64,000 nt of DNA. Source: Halictus rubicundus (Eukaryota; Arthropoda; Insecta; Hymenoptera; Halictidae). Positions 27,301-42,049 of this stretch are shown piece by piece (the first letter of the stretch is position 1; each line of letters opens with the position of its first letter). The notes beneath the pieces were generated by a model. It did not search any database. It was not told where the DNA came from and saw only the letters and a list, made by a program, of their open reading frames with translations. The stretch covers positions 62,001 through 126,000 of the forward strand of contig NW_027488946.1 of assembly GCF_050948215.1 (NCBI RefSeq). Direction: 5' to 3'. The position numbers and the translations under genes are program-made.

Positions 27301-29000
27301 TATCCTCTATCCTATCCTATCCTCTATCCTATTCTATCCTATCGTCTATCCTATCCTATCCTCTATCCTATCCTATCCTCCATCCTATCCAATCCTCTAT
27401 CCTATCCTATCCTCTATCCTATCCTATCCTCTATCCTATCCTATTCTCTATCCTATCCTCTATCCTATCCTATCCTCTATCCTATCCTATCCTCTATCCT
27501 ATCCTATCCTCTATCGTATCCTATTGTCTATCCTATCCAATCCTATATCGTATCCTCTATCCTATCCTATCCTCTATCTTATCCTATCCTGTATCCTATC
27601 CTATCCTCTATCCTATCCTATCCTCTATCCTATCCTATCCTCTATCCTATCCTATCCTCTATCCTATTCTATCCTCTATCCTATCCTATCCTCTATCCCA
27701 TCCTATTCTCAGTCCAATCCTATCCTATCCTCTATCGTATCCTATTCTCTATCCTATCCAATCCTATATCGTATCCTCTATCCTATCCTATCCTCTATCC
27801 TATCCTATCCTCTATCCTATCCTATCCTCTATCCTATCCTATCCTCTATCCTATCCTATCCTCTATCTTATCCTATCCTCTATCCTATCCAATCCCCTAT
27901 CATATCCAATCCTCTATCCTATCCTCTATCCTATCCTATCCTCTATCCTATCCTATTCTCTATCCTATCCTCTATCCTATCCAATCCCCTATCATTTCCT
28001 CTATTCGACCCTCTTCTCTATAATATCGTATCCTCTATCCTATCCTGTCCTCTATCCTATAATATCATCCATCCTATCCTATTCTCAATCCTACACTATC
28101 CTATCCTCTATCGTATCCTATCCTCTATCCTACCCAATCCTATATCCTATACTCTATCCTATCCTATCCTCTATCCTATCCTATCCTCTATCCTATCCTA
28201 TCCTCTATCCTATCCTATCCTCTATCCTATCCTATCCTCTATCCTATCCTATCCTCTATCCTATCCCCTATCCTATCCAATCCCCCATCCGATCCTCTAT
28301 CCTATCCTATCCTCTATCCTATCCTATCCTCTATCCTATTCTATCCTATCGTCTATCCTATCCTATCCTCTATCCTATCCTATCCTCCATCCTATCCAAT
28401 CCTCTATCCTATCCTATCCTCTATCCTATCCTATCCTCTATCCTATCCTATTCTCTATCCTATCCTCTATCCTATCCTATCCTCTATCCTATCCTATCCT
28501 CTATCCTATCCTATCCTCTATCGTATCCTATTGTCTATCCTATCCAATCCTATATCGTATCCTCTATCCTATCCTATCCTCTATCTTATCCTATCCTGTA
28601 TCCTATCCTATCCTCTATCCTATCCTATCCTCTATCCTATCCTATCCTCTATCCTATCCTATCCTCTATCCTATTCTATCCTCTATCCTATCCTATCCTC
28701 TATCCCATCCTATTCTCAGTCCAATCCTATCCTATCCTCTATCGTATCCTATTCTCTATCCTATCCAATCCTATATCGTATCCTCTATCCTATCCTATCC
28801 TCTATCCTATCCTATCCTCTATCCTATCCTATCCTCTATCCTATCCTATCCTCTGTCCCATCCTATCCTCTATCCTATCCTATCCTCTATCGTATCCTAT
28901 CCTCTATCCTACCCAATCCTATATCCTATACTCTATCCTATCCTATCCTCTATCCTATCCTATCCTCTATCCTATCCTATCCTCTATCCTATCCTATCCT
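24309..29000. repeat. 1,007-bp unit copied within a 2,689-bp duplication
   Basis: Cassettes at 24309 and 25316, and again at 26998 and 28005, are 1,007 bp apart, and the two pairs are 2,689 bp apart. A TTGTCTATCC variant lies 526 bp after the cassette at 24835, 27524 and 28531. CAGTCC lies at 25021, 27710 and 28717, again 2,689 and 1,007 bp apart. The third 1,007-bp copy, after 28005, is complete to about 28,840 and then diverges. Confidence 0.88.
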
Positions 29001-31780
29001 CTATCCTATCCTATTCTCTATCCTATCCTCTATCCTATCCTATCCTCTATCCTATCCTATCCTCTATCCTATCCTATCCTCTATCGTATCCTATTGTCTA
29101 TCCTATCCAATCCTATATCGTATCCTCTATCCTATCCTATCCTCTATCCTATCCTATCCTCTATCCTATCCTATCCTCTGTCCCATCCTATCCTCTATCC
29201 TATCCTATCCTCTATCCTATCCTATTCTCTATCCTATCCTATCCTCTGTCCCATCCTATCCTCTATCCTATCCTATCCTCTATCCTATCTTATCCTCTAT
29301 CCTATTCTATACTCTATCCAATCCTATCCGCTATCCAATCCAATCCTCTATCCTATCCTATCCTCTATCCTATCCTATTCTCTACCCTATCCTCTATCCT
29401 ATCCTATCCTCTATCCTATCCTATACTCTATCCTATCCTATCCTCTATCTTATCCTCTCCTCTATCATATCCAATCCCCTATCATATCCAATCCTCTATC
29501 CTATCCTCTATCCTATCCTATCCTCTATCCTATCCTATTCTCTATCCTATCCTCTATCCTATCCTATCCTCTATCCTATCCTATCCTCTATCCTATCCTA
29601 TCCTCTATCTTATCCTATCCTCTATCCTATCCAATCCCCTATCATATAAAATCCTCTATCCTATCCTCTATCCTATCCTATCCTCTATCCTATCCTATCC
29701 TCTATCCTATCCTATCCTCTATCCTATCTTATCCTCTATCCTATTCTATACTCTATCCAATCCTATCCGCTATCCAATCCTATCCTCTATCCTATCCTAT
29801 CCTCTATCCTATCCTATTCTCTATCCTATCCTCTATCCTATCCTATCCTCTATCCTATCCTATCCTCTATCCTATCCTATCCTCTATCTTATCCTATCCT
29901 CTATCCTATCCAATCCCCTATCATATCCAATCCTCTATCCTATCCTCTATCCTATCCTATCCTCTATCCTATCCTATTCTCTATCCTATCCTCTATCCTA
30001 TCCTATCCTCTATCCTATCCTATCCTCTATCCAATCCTATCCTCTATCCTATCCTATCCTCTATCCTATCCTATTCTCTATCCTATCCTCTATCCTATCC
30101 TATCCTCTATCCTATCCTATCCTCTATCCTATCCTATCCTCTATCTTATCCTATCCTCTATCCTATCCAATCCTCTATCATATCCAATCCTCTATCCTAT
30201 CCTCTATCCTATCCTATCCTCTATCCTATCCTATTCTCTATCCTATCCTCTATCCTATCCAATCCCCTATCATTTCCTCTATTCGACCCTCTTCTCTATA
30301 ATATCGTATCCTCTATCCTATCCTGTCCTCTATCCTATAATATCATCCATCCTATCCTATTCTCAATCCTACACTATCCTATCCTCTATCGTATCCTATC
30401 CTCTATCCTACCCAATCCTATATCCTATACTCTATCCTATCCTATCCTCTATCCTATCCTATCCTCTATCCTATCCTATCCTCTATCCTATCCTATCCTC
30501 TATCCTATCCTATCCTCTATCCTATCCTATCCTCTATCCTATCCTATCCTCTATCCTATCCTATCCTCTATCCTATCCTATCCTCTATCCTATCCCCTAT
30601 CCTATCCAATCCCCCATCCGATCCTCTATCCTATCCTATCCTCTATCCTATCCTATCCTCTATCCTATTCTATCCTATCGTCTATCCTATCCTATCCTCT
30701 ATCCTATCCTATCCTCCATCCTATCCTATCCTCTATCCTATCCTATCCTCTATCCTATCTTATCCTCTATCCTATTCTATACTCTATCCAATCCTATCCG
30801 CTATCCAATCCTATCCTCTATCCTATCCTATCCTCTATCCTATCCTATTCTCTATCCTATCCTCTATCCTATCCTATCCTCTATCCTATCCTATCCTCTA
30901 TCCTATCCTATCCTCTATCTTATCCTATCCTCTATCCTATCCAATCCCCTATCATATCCAATCCTCTATCCTATCCTCTATCCTATCCTATCCTCTATCC
31001 TATCCTATTCTCTATCCTATCCTCTATCCTATCCTATCCTCTATCCTATCCTATCCTCTATCCAATCCTATCCTCTATCCTATCCTATCCTCTATCCTAT
31101 CCTATTCTCTATCCTATCCTCTATCCTATCCTATCCTCTATCCTATCCTATCCTCTATCCTATCCAATCCTCTATCCTATCCTATCCTCTATCCTATCCT
31201 ATCCTCTATCCTATCCTATTCTCTATCCTATCCTCTATCCTATCCTATCCTCTATCCTATCCTATCCTCTATCCTATCCTATCCTCTATCGTATCCTATT
31301 GTCTATCCTATCCAATCCTATATCGTATCCTCTATCCTATCCTATCCTCTATCTTATCCTATCCTGTATCCTATCCTATCCTCTATCCTATCCTATCCTC
31401 TATCCTATCCTATCCTCTATCCTATCCTATCCTCTATCCTATTCTATCCTCTATCCTATCCTATCCTCTATCCCATCCTATTCTCAGTCCAATCCTATCC
31501 TATCCTCTATCGTATCCTATTCTCTATCCTATCCAATCCTATATCGTATCCTCTATCCTATCCTATCCTCTATCCTATCCTATCCTCTATCCTATCCTAT
31601 CCTCTATCCTATCCTATCCTCTATCCTATCCTATCCTCTATCTTATCCTATCCTCTATCCTATCCAATCCCCTATCATATCCAATCCTCTATCCTATCCT
31701 CTATCCTATCCTATCCTCTATCCTATCCTATTCTCTATCCTATCCTCTATCCTATCCAATCCCCTATCATTTCCTCTATT
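28005..31780. repeat. Two-cassette higher-order unit, copy 1 (about 3.78 kb)
   Basis: It begins at the cassette at 28005 and contains a second at 30283. It also contains TTGTCTATCC variants at 28531, 29094 and 31299, CAGTCC at 28717 and 31485, and CTCTGTCCC variants. The long then short cassette spacing (2,278 then 1,497 bp) is repeated in the next copy as 2,421 then 1,497. Relative to the next copy it lacks about 160 bp between 29094 and 30283. Confidence 0.8.
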
Positions 31781-34700
31781 CGACCCTCTTCTCTATAATA
31801 TCGTATCCTCTATCCTATCCTGTCCTCTATCCTATAATATCATCCATCCTATCCTATTCTCAATCCTACACTATCCTATCCTCTATCGTATCCTATCCTC
31901 TATCCTACCCAATCCTATATCCTATACTCTATCCTATCCTATCCTCTATCCTATCCTATCCTCTATCCTATCCTATCCTCTATCCTATCCTATCCTCTAT
32001 CCTATCCTATCCTCTATCCTATCCCCTATCCTATCCAATCCCCCATCCGATCCTCTATCCTATCCTATCCTCTATCCTATCCTATCCTCTATCCTATTCT
32101 ATCCTATCGTCTATCCTATCCTATCCTCTATCCTATCCTATCCTCCATCCTATCCAATCCTCTATCCTATCCTATCCTCTATCCTATCCTATCCTCTATC
32201 CTATCCTATTCTCTATCCTATCCTCTATCCTATCCTATCCTCTATCCTATCCTATCCTCTATCCTATCCTATCCTCTATCGTATCCTATTGTCTATCCTA
32301 TCCAATCCTATATCGTATCCTCTATCCTATCCTATCCTCTATCTTATCCTATCCTGTATCCTATCCTATCCTCTATCCTATCCTATCCTCTATCCTATCC
32401 TATCCTCTATCCTATCCTATCCTCTATCCTATTCTATCCTCTATCCTATCCTATCCTCTATCCCATCCTATTCTCAGTCCAATCCTATCCTATCCTCTAT
32501 CGTATCCTATTCTCTATCCTATCCAATCCTATATCGTATCCTCTATCCTATCCTATCCTCTATCCTATCCTATCCTCTATCCTATCCTATCCTCTATCCT
32601 ATCCTATCCTCTGTCCCATCCTATCCTCTATCCTATCCTATCCTCTATCGTATCCTATCCTCTATCCTACCCAATCCTATATCCTATACTCTATCCTATC
32701 CTATCCTCTATCCTATCCTATCCTCTATCCTATCCTATCCTCTATCCTATCCTATCCTCTATCCTATCCTATTCTCTATCCTATCCTCTATCCTATCCTA
32801 TCCTCTATCCTATCCTATCCTCTATCCTATCCTATCCTCTATCGTATCCTATTGTCTATCCTATCCAATCCTATATCGTATCCTCTATCCTATCCTATCC
32901 TCTATCCTATCCTATCCTCTATCCTATCCTATCCTCTGTCCCATCCTATCCTCTATCCTATCCTATCCTCTATCCTATCCTATTCTCTATCCTATCCTAT
33001 CCTCTGTCCCATCCTATCCTCTATCCTATCCTATCCTCTATCCTATCTTATCCTCTATCCTATTCTATACTCTATCCAATCCTATCCGCTATCCAATCCA
33101 ATCCTCTATCCTATCCTATCCTCTATCCTATCCTATTCTCTACCCTATCCTCTATCCTATCCTATCCTCTATCCTATCCTATCCTCTATCCTATCCTATC
33201 CTCTATCTTATCCTATCCTCTATCCTATCCAATCCCCTATCATATCCAATCCTCTATCCTATCCTCTATCCTATCCTATCCTCTATCCTATCCTATTCTC
33301 TATCCTATCCTCTATCCTATCCTATCCTCTATCCTATCCTATACTCTATCCTATCCTATCCTCTATCTTATCCTCTCCTCTATCATATCCAATCCCCTAT
33401 CATATCCAATCCTCTATCCTATCCTCTATCCTATCCTATCCTCTATCCTATCCTATTCTCTATCCTATCCTCTATCCTATCCTATCCTCTATCCTATCCT
33501 ATCCTCTATCCTATCCTATCCTCTATCTTATCCTATCCTCTATCCTATCCAATCCCCTATCATATAAAATCCTCTATCCTATCCTCTATCCTATCCTATC
33601 CTCTATCCTATCCTATCCTCTATCCTATCCTATCCTCTATCCTATCTTATCCTCTATCCTATTCTATACTCTATCCAATCCTATCCGCTATCCAATCCTA
33701 TCCTCTATCCTATCCTATCCTCTATCCTATCCTATTCTCTATCCTATCCTCTATCCTATCCTATCCTCTATCCTATCCTATCCTCTATCCTATCCTATCC
33801 TCTATCTTATCCTATCCTCTATCCTATCCAATCCCCTATCATATCCAATCCTCTATCCTATCCTCTATCCTATCCTATCCTCTATCCTATCCTATTCTCT
33901 ATCCTATCCTCTATCCTATCCTATCCTCTATCCTATCCTATCCTCTATCCAATCCTATCCTCTATCCTATCCTATCCTCTATCCTATCCTATTCTCTATC
34001 CTATCCTCTATCCTATCCTATCCTCTATCCTATCCTATCCTCTATCCTATCCTATCCTCTATCTTATCCTATCCTCTATCCTATCCAATCCCCTATCATA
34101 TCCAATCCTCTATCCTATCCTCTATCCTATCCTATCCTCTATCCTATCCTATTCTCTATCCTATCCTCTATCCTATCCAATCCCCTATCATTTCCTCTAT
34201 TCGACCCTCTTCTCTATAATATCGTATCCTCTATCCTATCCTGTCCTCTATCCTATAATATCATCCATCCTATCCTATTCTCAATCCTACACTATCCTAT
34301 CCTCTATCGTATCCTATCCTCTATCCTACCCAATCCTATATCCTATACTCTATCCTATCCTATCCTCTATCCTATCCTATCCTCTATCCTATCCTATCCT
34401 CTATCCTATCCTATCCTCTATCCTATCCTATCCTCTATCCTATCCTATCCTCTATCCTATCCTATCCTCTATCCTATCCTATCCTCTATCCTATCCTATC
34501 CTCTATCCTATCCCCTATCCTATCCAATCCCCCATCCGATCCTCTATCCTATCCTATCCTCTATCCTATCCTATCCTCTATCCTATTCTATCCTATCGTC
34601 TATCCTATCCTATCCTCTATCCTATCCTATCCTCCATCCTATCCTATCCTCTATCCTATCCTATCCTCTATCCTATCTTATCCTCTATCCTATTCTATAC

Positions 34701-35698
34701 TCTATCCAATCCTATCCGCTATCCAATCCTATCCTCTATCCTATCCTATCCTCTATCCTATCCTATTCTCTATCCTATCCTCTATCCTATCCTATCCTCT
34801 ATCCTATCCTATCCTCTATCCTATCCTATCCTCTATCTTATCCTATCCTCTATCCTATCCAATCCCCTATCATATCCAATCCTCTATCCTATCCTCTATC
34901 CTATCCTATCCTCTATCCTATCCTATTCTCTATCCTATCCTCTATCCTATCCTATCCTCTATCCTATCCTATCCTCTATCCAATCCTATCCTCTATCCTA
35001 TCCTATCCTCTATCCTATCCTATTCTCTATCCTATCCTCTATCCTATCCTATCCTCTATCCTATCCTATCCTCTATCCTATCCAATCCTCTATCCTATCC
35101 TATCCTCTATCCTATCCTATCCTCTATCCTATCCTATTCTCTATCCTATCCTCTATCCTATCCTATCCTCTATCCTATCCTATCCTCTATCCTATCCTAT
35201 CCTCTATCGTATCCTATTGTCTATCCTATCCAATCCTATATCGTATCCTCTATCCTATCCTATCCTCTATCTTATCCTATCCTGTATCCTATCCTATCCT
35301 CTATCCTATCCTATCCTCTATCCTATCCTATCCTCTATCCTATCCTATCCTCTATCCTATTCTATCCTCTATCCTATCCTATCCTCTATCCCATCCTATT
35401 CTCAGTCCAATCCTATCCTATCCTCTATCGTATCCTATTCTCTATCCTATCCAATCCTATATCGTATCCTCTATCCTATCCTATCCTCTATCCTATCCTA
35501 TCCTCTATCCTATCCTATCCTCTATCCTATCCTATCCTCTATCCTATCCTATCCTCTATCTTATCCTATCCTCTATCCTATCCAATCCCCTATCATATCC
35601 AATCCTCTATCCTATCCTCTATCCTATCCTATCCTCTATCCTATCCTATTCTCTATCCTATCCTCTATCCTATCCAATCCCCTATCATTTCCTCTATT
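31780..35698. repeat. Two-cassette higher-order unit, copy 2 (3,918 bp)
   Basis: Cassettes lie at 31780 and 34201, 3,918 bp before those at 35698 and after that at 30283 respectively. CAGTCC at 32475 and 35403 and TTGTCTATCC at 32289, 32852 and 35217 keep the same order as in the neighbouring copies. The stretch 30,283-32,190 matches 34,201-36,108 at a constant offset of 3,918 bp. Confidence 0.82.
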
Positions 35699-38600
35699 CG
35701 ACCCTCTTCTCTATAATATCGTATCCTCTATCCTATCCTGTCCTCTATCCTATAATATCATCCATCCTATCCTATTCTCAATCCTACACTATCCTATCCT
35801 CTATCGTATCCTATCCTCTATCCTACCCAATCCTATATCCTATACTCTATCCTATCCTATCCTCTATCCTATCCTATCCTCTATCCTATCCTATCCTCTA
35901 TCCTATCCTATCCTCTATCCTATCCTATCCTCTATCCTATCCTATCCTCTATCCTATCCCCTATCCTATCCAATCCCCCATCCGATCCTCTATCCTATCC
36001 TATCCTCTATCCTATCCTATCCTCTATCCTATTCTATCCTATCGTCTATCCTATCCTATCCTCTATCCTATCCTATCCTCCATCCTATCCAATCCTCTAT
36101 CCTATCCTATCCTCTATCGTATCCTATTGTCTATCCTATCCAATCCTATATCGTATCCTCTATCCTATCCTATCCTCTATCTTATCCTATCCTGTATCCT
36201 ATCCTATCCTCTATCCTATCCTATCCTCTATCCTATCCTATCCTCTGTCCCATCCTATCCTCTATCCTATCCTATCCTCTATCGTATCCTATCCTCTATC
36301 CTACCCAATCCTATATCCTATACTCTATCCTATCCTATCCTCTATCCTATCCTATCCTCTATCCTATCCTATCCTCTATCCTATCCTATCCTCTATCCTA
36401 TCCTATTCTCTATCCTATCCTCTATCCTATCCTATCCTCTATCCTATCCTATCCTCTATCCTATCCTATCCTCTATCGTATCCTATTGTCTATCCTATCC
36501 AATCCTATATCGTATCCTCTATCCTATCCTATCCTCTATCCTATCCTATCCTCTATCCTATCCTATCCTCTGTCCCATCCTATCCTCTATCCTATCCTAT
36601 CCTCTATCCTATCCTATTCTCTATCCTATCCTATCCTCTGTCCCATCCTATCCTCTATCCTATCCTATCCTCTATCCTATCTTATCCTCTATCCTATTCT
36701 ATACTCTATCCAATCCTATCCGCTATCCAATCCAATCCTCTATCCTATCCTATCCTCTATCCTATCCTATTCTCTACCCTATCCTCTATCCTATCCTATC
36801 CTCTATCCTATCCTATCCTCTATCCTATCCTATCCTCTATCTTATCCTATCCTCTATCCTATCCAATCCCCTATCATATCCAATCCTCTATCCTATCCTC
36901 TATCCTATCCTATCCTCTATCCTATCCTATTCTCTATCCTATCCTCTATCCTATCCTATCCTCTATCCTATCCTATACTCTATCCTATCCTATCCTCTAT
37001 CTTATCCTCTCCTCTATCATATCCAATCCCCTATCATATCCAATCCTCTATCCTATCCTCTATCCTATCCTATCCTCTATCCTATCCTATTCTCTATCCT
37101 ATCCTCTATCCTATCCTATCCTCTATCCTATCCTATCCTCTATCCTATCCTATCCTCTATCTTATCCTATCCTCTATCCTATCCAATCCCCTATCATATC
37201 CAATCCTCTATCCTATCCTCTATCCTATCCTATCCTCTATCCTATCCTATCCTCTATCCTATCCTATCCTCTATCCTATCTTATCCTCTATCCTATTCTA
37301 TACTCTATCCAATCCTATCCGCTATCCAATCCTATCCTCTATCCTATCCTATCCTCTATCCTATCCTATTCTCTATCCTATCCTCTATCCTATCCTATCC
37401 TCTATCCTATCCTATCCTCTATCCTATCCTATCCTCTATCTTTTCCTATCCTCTATCCTATCCAATCCCCTATCATATCCAATCCTCTATCCTATCCTCT
37501 ATCCTATCCTATCCTCTATCCTATCCTATTCTCTATCCTATCCTCTATCCTATCCTATCCTCTATCCTATCCTATCCTCTATCCAATCCTATCCTCTATC
37601 CTATCCTATCCTCTATCCTATCCTATTCTCTATCCTATCCTCTATCCTATCCTATCCTCTATCCTATCCTATCCTCTATCCTATCCTATCCTCTATCTTA
37701 TCCTATCCTCTATCCTATCCAATCCCCTATCATATCCAATCCTCTATCCTATCCTCTATCCTATCCTATCCTCTATCCTATCCTATTCTCTATCCTATCC
37801 TCTATCCTATCCAATCCCCTATCATTTCCTCTATTCGACCCTCTTCTCTATAATATCGTATCCTCTATCCTATCCTGTCCTCTATCCTATAATATCATCC
37901 ATCCTATCCTATTCTCAATCCTACACTATCCTATCCTCTATCGTATCCTATCCTCTATCCTACCCAATCCTATATCCTATACTCTATCCTATCCTATCCT
38001 CTATCCTATCCTATCCTCTATCCTATCCTATCCTCTATCCTATCCTATCCTCTATCCTATCCTATCCTCTATCCTATCCTATCCTCTATCCTATCCTATC
38101 CTCTATCCTATCCTATCCTCTATCCTATCCCCTATCCTATCCAATCCCCCATCCGATCCTCTATCCTATCCTATCCTCTATCCTATCCTATCCTCTATCC
38201 TATTCTATCCTATCGTCTATCCTATCCTATCCTCTATCCTATCCTATCCTCCATCCTATCCTATCCTCTATCCTATCCTATCCTCTATCCTATCTTATCC
38301 TCTATCCTATTCTATACTCTATCCAATCCTATCCGCTATCCAATCCTATCCTCTATCCTATCCTATCCTCTATCCTATCCTATTCTCTATCCTATCCTCT
38401 ATCCTATCCTATCCTCTATCCTATCCTATCCTCTATCCTATCCTATCCTCTATCTTATCCTATCCTCTATCCTATCCAATCCCCTATCATATCCAATCCT
38501 CTATCCTATCCTCTATCCTATCCTATCCTCTATCCTATCCTATTCTCTATCCTATCCTCTATCCTATCCTATCCTCTATCCTATCCTATCCTCTATCCAA

Positions 38601-38866
38601 TCCTATCCTCTATCCTATCCTATCCTCTATCCTATCCTATTCTCTATCCTATCCTCTATCCTATCCTATCCTCTATCCTATCCTATCCTCTATCCTATCC
38701 TATCCTCTATCTTATCCTATCCTCTATCCTATCCAATCCCCTATCATATCCAATCCTCTATCCTATCCTCTATCCTATCCTATCCTCTATCCTATCCTAT
38801 CCTCTATCCTATCCTATTCTCTATCCTATCCTCTATCCTATCCAATCCCCTATCATTTCCTCTATT
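35698..38866. repeat. Two-cassette higher-order unit, copy 3 (shortened)
   Basis: Cassettes lie at 35698 and 37835. From about 32,620 onward copy 2 matches this copy at an offset of 3,634 bp (32852 and 36486; 34201 and 37835). The 284-bp shortfall against 3,918 maps to 36,080-36,480, where the CAGTCC cassette is missing. The right end is replaced by a shorter 1,031-bp interval to the cassette at 38866. Confidence 0.78.
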
Positions 38867-41800
38867 CGACCCTCTTCTCTATAATATCGTATCCTCTATC
38901 CTATCCTGTCCTCTATCCTATAATATCATCCATCCTATCCTATTCTCAATCCTACACTATCCTATCCTCTATCGTATCCTATCCTCTATCCTACCCAATC
39001 CTATATCCTATACTCTATCCTATCCTATCCTCTATCCTATCCTATCCTCTATCCTCTATCCTATCCTATCCTCTATCCTATCCTATCCTCTATCCTATCC
39101 TATCCTCTATCCTATCCTATCCTCTATCCTATCCCCTATCCTATCCAATCCCCCATCCGATCCTCTATCCTATCCTATCCTCTATCCTATCCTATCCTCT
39201 ATCCTATTCTATCCTATCGTCTATCCTATCCTATCCTCTATCCTATCCTATCCTCCATCCTATCCTATCCTCTATCCTATCCTATCCTCTATCCTATCCT
39301 ATCCTCTATCCTATCCTATTCTCTATCCTATCCTCTATCCTATCCTATCCTCTATCCTATCCTATCCTCTATCCTATCCTATCCTCTATCGTATCCTATT
39401 GTCTATCCTATCCAATCCTATATCGTATCCTCTATCCTATCCTATCCTCTATCTTATCCTATCCTGTATCCTATCCTATCCTCTATCCTATCCTATCCTC
39501 TATCCTATCCTATCCTCTATCCTATCCTATCCTCTATCCTATTCTATCCTCTATCCTATCCTATCCTCTATCCCATCCTATTCTCAGTCCAATCCTATCC
39601 TATCCTCTATCGTATCCTATTCTCTATCCTATCCAATCCTATATCGTATCCTCTATCCTATCCTATCCTCTATCCTATCCTATCCTCTATCCTATCCTAT
39701 CCTCTATCCTATCCTATCCTCTGTCCCATCCTATCCTCTATCCTATCCTATCCTCTATCCTATCCTATCCTCTATCCTATCCTATTCTCTATCCTATCCT
39801 ATCCTCTGTCCCATCCTATCCTCTATCCTATCCTATCCTCTATCCTATCTTATCCTCTATCCTATTCTATACTCTATCCAATCCTATCCGCTATCCAATC
39901 CAATCCTCTATCCTATCCTATCCTCTATCCTATCCTATTCTCTATCCTATCCTCTATCCTATCCTATCCTCTATCCTATCCTATCCTCTATCCTATCCTA
40001 TCCTATCGTCTATCCTATCCTATCCTCTATCCTATCCTATCCTCCATCCTATCCTATCCTCTATCCTATCCTATTCTCTATCCTATCCTCTATCCTATCC
40101 TATCCTCTATCCTATCCCATTCTCTATCCTATCTTCTATCCTATCCAATCCCCTATCATTTCCTCTATTCGATCCTCTTCTCTATAATATCGTATCCTCT
40201 ATCCTATCCTATCCTCTATCCTATCCTATCCTATCCACTATCCTATCCTATCCTCTATCCTATCCTATTCTCTATCCTATCCTCTATTCTATCCTATCCT
40301 CTATCCTATCCTATCCTCTATCCTATCCTATCCTCTATCTTATCCTATCCTCTATCCTATCCTATCCTCTATCCTATCCTATTCTCTATCCTATCCTCTA
40401 TCCTATCCTATCCTCTATCCTATCCCATTCTCTATCCTATCTTCTATCCTATCCAATCCCCTATCATTTCCTCTATTCGATCCTCTTCTCTATAATATCG
40501 TATCCTCTATCCTATCCTGTCCTCTATCCTATAATATCATCCATCCTTTCCTTTCTCTATCCTACCCTATCCTATCCTCTATCCTATCCTATCCTCTATC
40601 CTATCCTATCCTCTATCCTATCCTATCCTCTATCTTATCCTATCCTCTATCCTATCCAATCCCCTATCATATCCAGTCCTCTATCCTAACCTCTATCCTA
40701 TCCTATCCTATCCTCTATCCTATCCTATCCTCTATCCTATCCTATCCTCTATCCTATCTTATCCTCTATCCTATTCTATACTCTATCCAATCCTATCCGC
40801 TATCCAATCCTATCCTCTATTCTATCCTATCCTCTATCCTATCCTATTCTCTATCCTATCCTCTATCCTATCCTATCCTCTATCCTATCCTATCCTCTAT
40901 CCTATCCCATTCTCTATCCTATCTTCTATCCTATCCAATCCCCTATCATTACCTCTATTCGATCCTCTTCTCTATAATATCGTATCCTCTATCCTATTTT
41001 GTCCTCTATCCTATAATATCATCCATCCTTTCCTATTCTCTATCCTACCCTATCCTATCCTCTATCGTATCCTATCCTCTATCCTATCCAATCCTATATC
41101 CTATACTCTATCCTATCCTATCCTCTATCCTATCCAATCACCTATCCGATCCTCTATCCTATCCTTTCCTCTATCCTATCCTATCCTCAATCCTATCCTA
41201 TCCTCTATCCTATCCTATCCTCTATCCTATCCTATCCTCTATCCTATCCTATCCTCTATCCTATCCTATCCTCTATCCTATCCTATCCTCTATCCTCTAT
41301 CCTATGCAATCCTCTATACTATCCTATCCTCTATCCTATCCTCTATCCTATCCTATCCTCTATCCTATCCTATCCTCTATCCTATCCTCTATCCTATCCT
41401 CTATCCTATCCTCTATCCTATCCTATCCTCTATCCTATCCTATCCTCTATCCTATCCTATCCTCTATCCTATCCTATCCTCTATCCTGTCCTATCCTCTA
41501 TCCTATCCTATCCTCTATCCTATCCTATCCTCTATCCTATCCTATCCTCTATCCTATCCTATCCTCTATCCTATCTTATCCTCTATCCAATTCTATACTC
41601 TATCCAATCCTATCCGCTATCCAATACTATCCTCTATCCTATCCAATCACCTATCCGATCCTCTATCCTATCCTTTCCTCTATCCTATCCTATCCTCTAT
41701 CCTATCCAATCCCCTATCATATCCAATCCTCTATCCTATCCTCTATCCTATCCTATCCTCTATCCTATTATATTCTCTATCCTATCCTCTATCCTATCCA

Positions 41801-42049
41801 ATCCCCTATCATTTCCTCTATTCGATCCTCTTCTCTATAATATCGTATCCTCTATCCTATCCTGTCCTCTATCCTATAATATCATCCATCCTATCCTATT
41901 CTCTATCCTACCCTATCCTATCCTCTATCGTATCCTATCCTCTATCCTATCCAATCCTATATCCTATACTCTATCCTATAATATCCTCTATCCTATCCTA
42001 TCCTCTATCCTATCCTATCCTCTATCCTATCCTATCCTCTATCCTATCC

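Noticed and set aside
29094..37853. A 2,919-codon open frame that could be called a giant repetitive surface or structural protein
   Set aside because: Same artefact. It starts at TTG, not ATG, overlaps other long frames on the same strand, and its internal repeats follow DNA-level duplications whose lengths are often not multiples of three.
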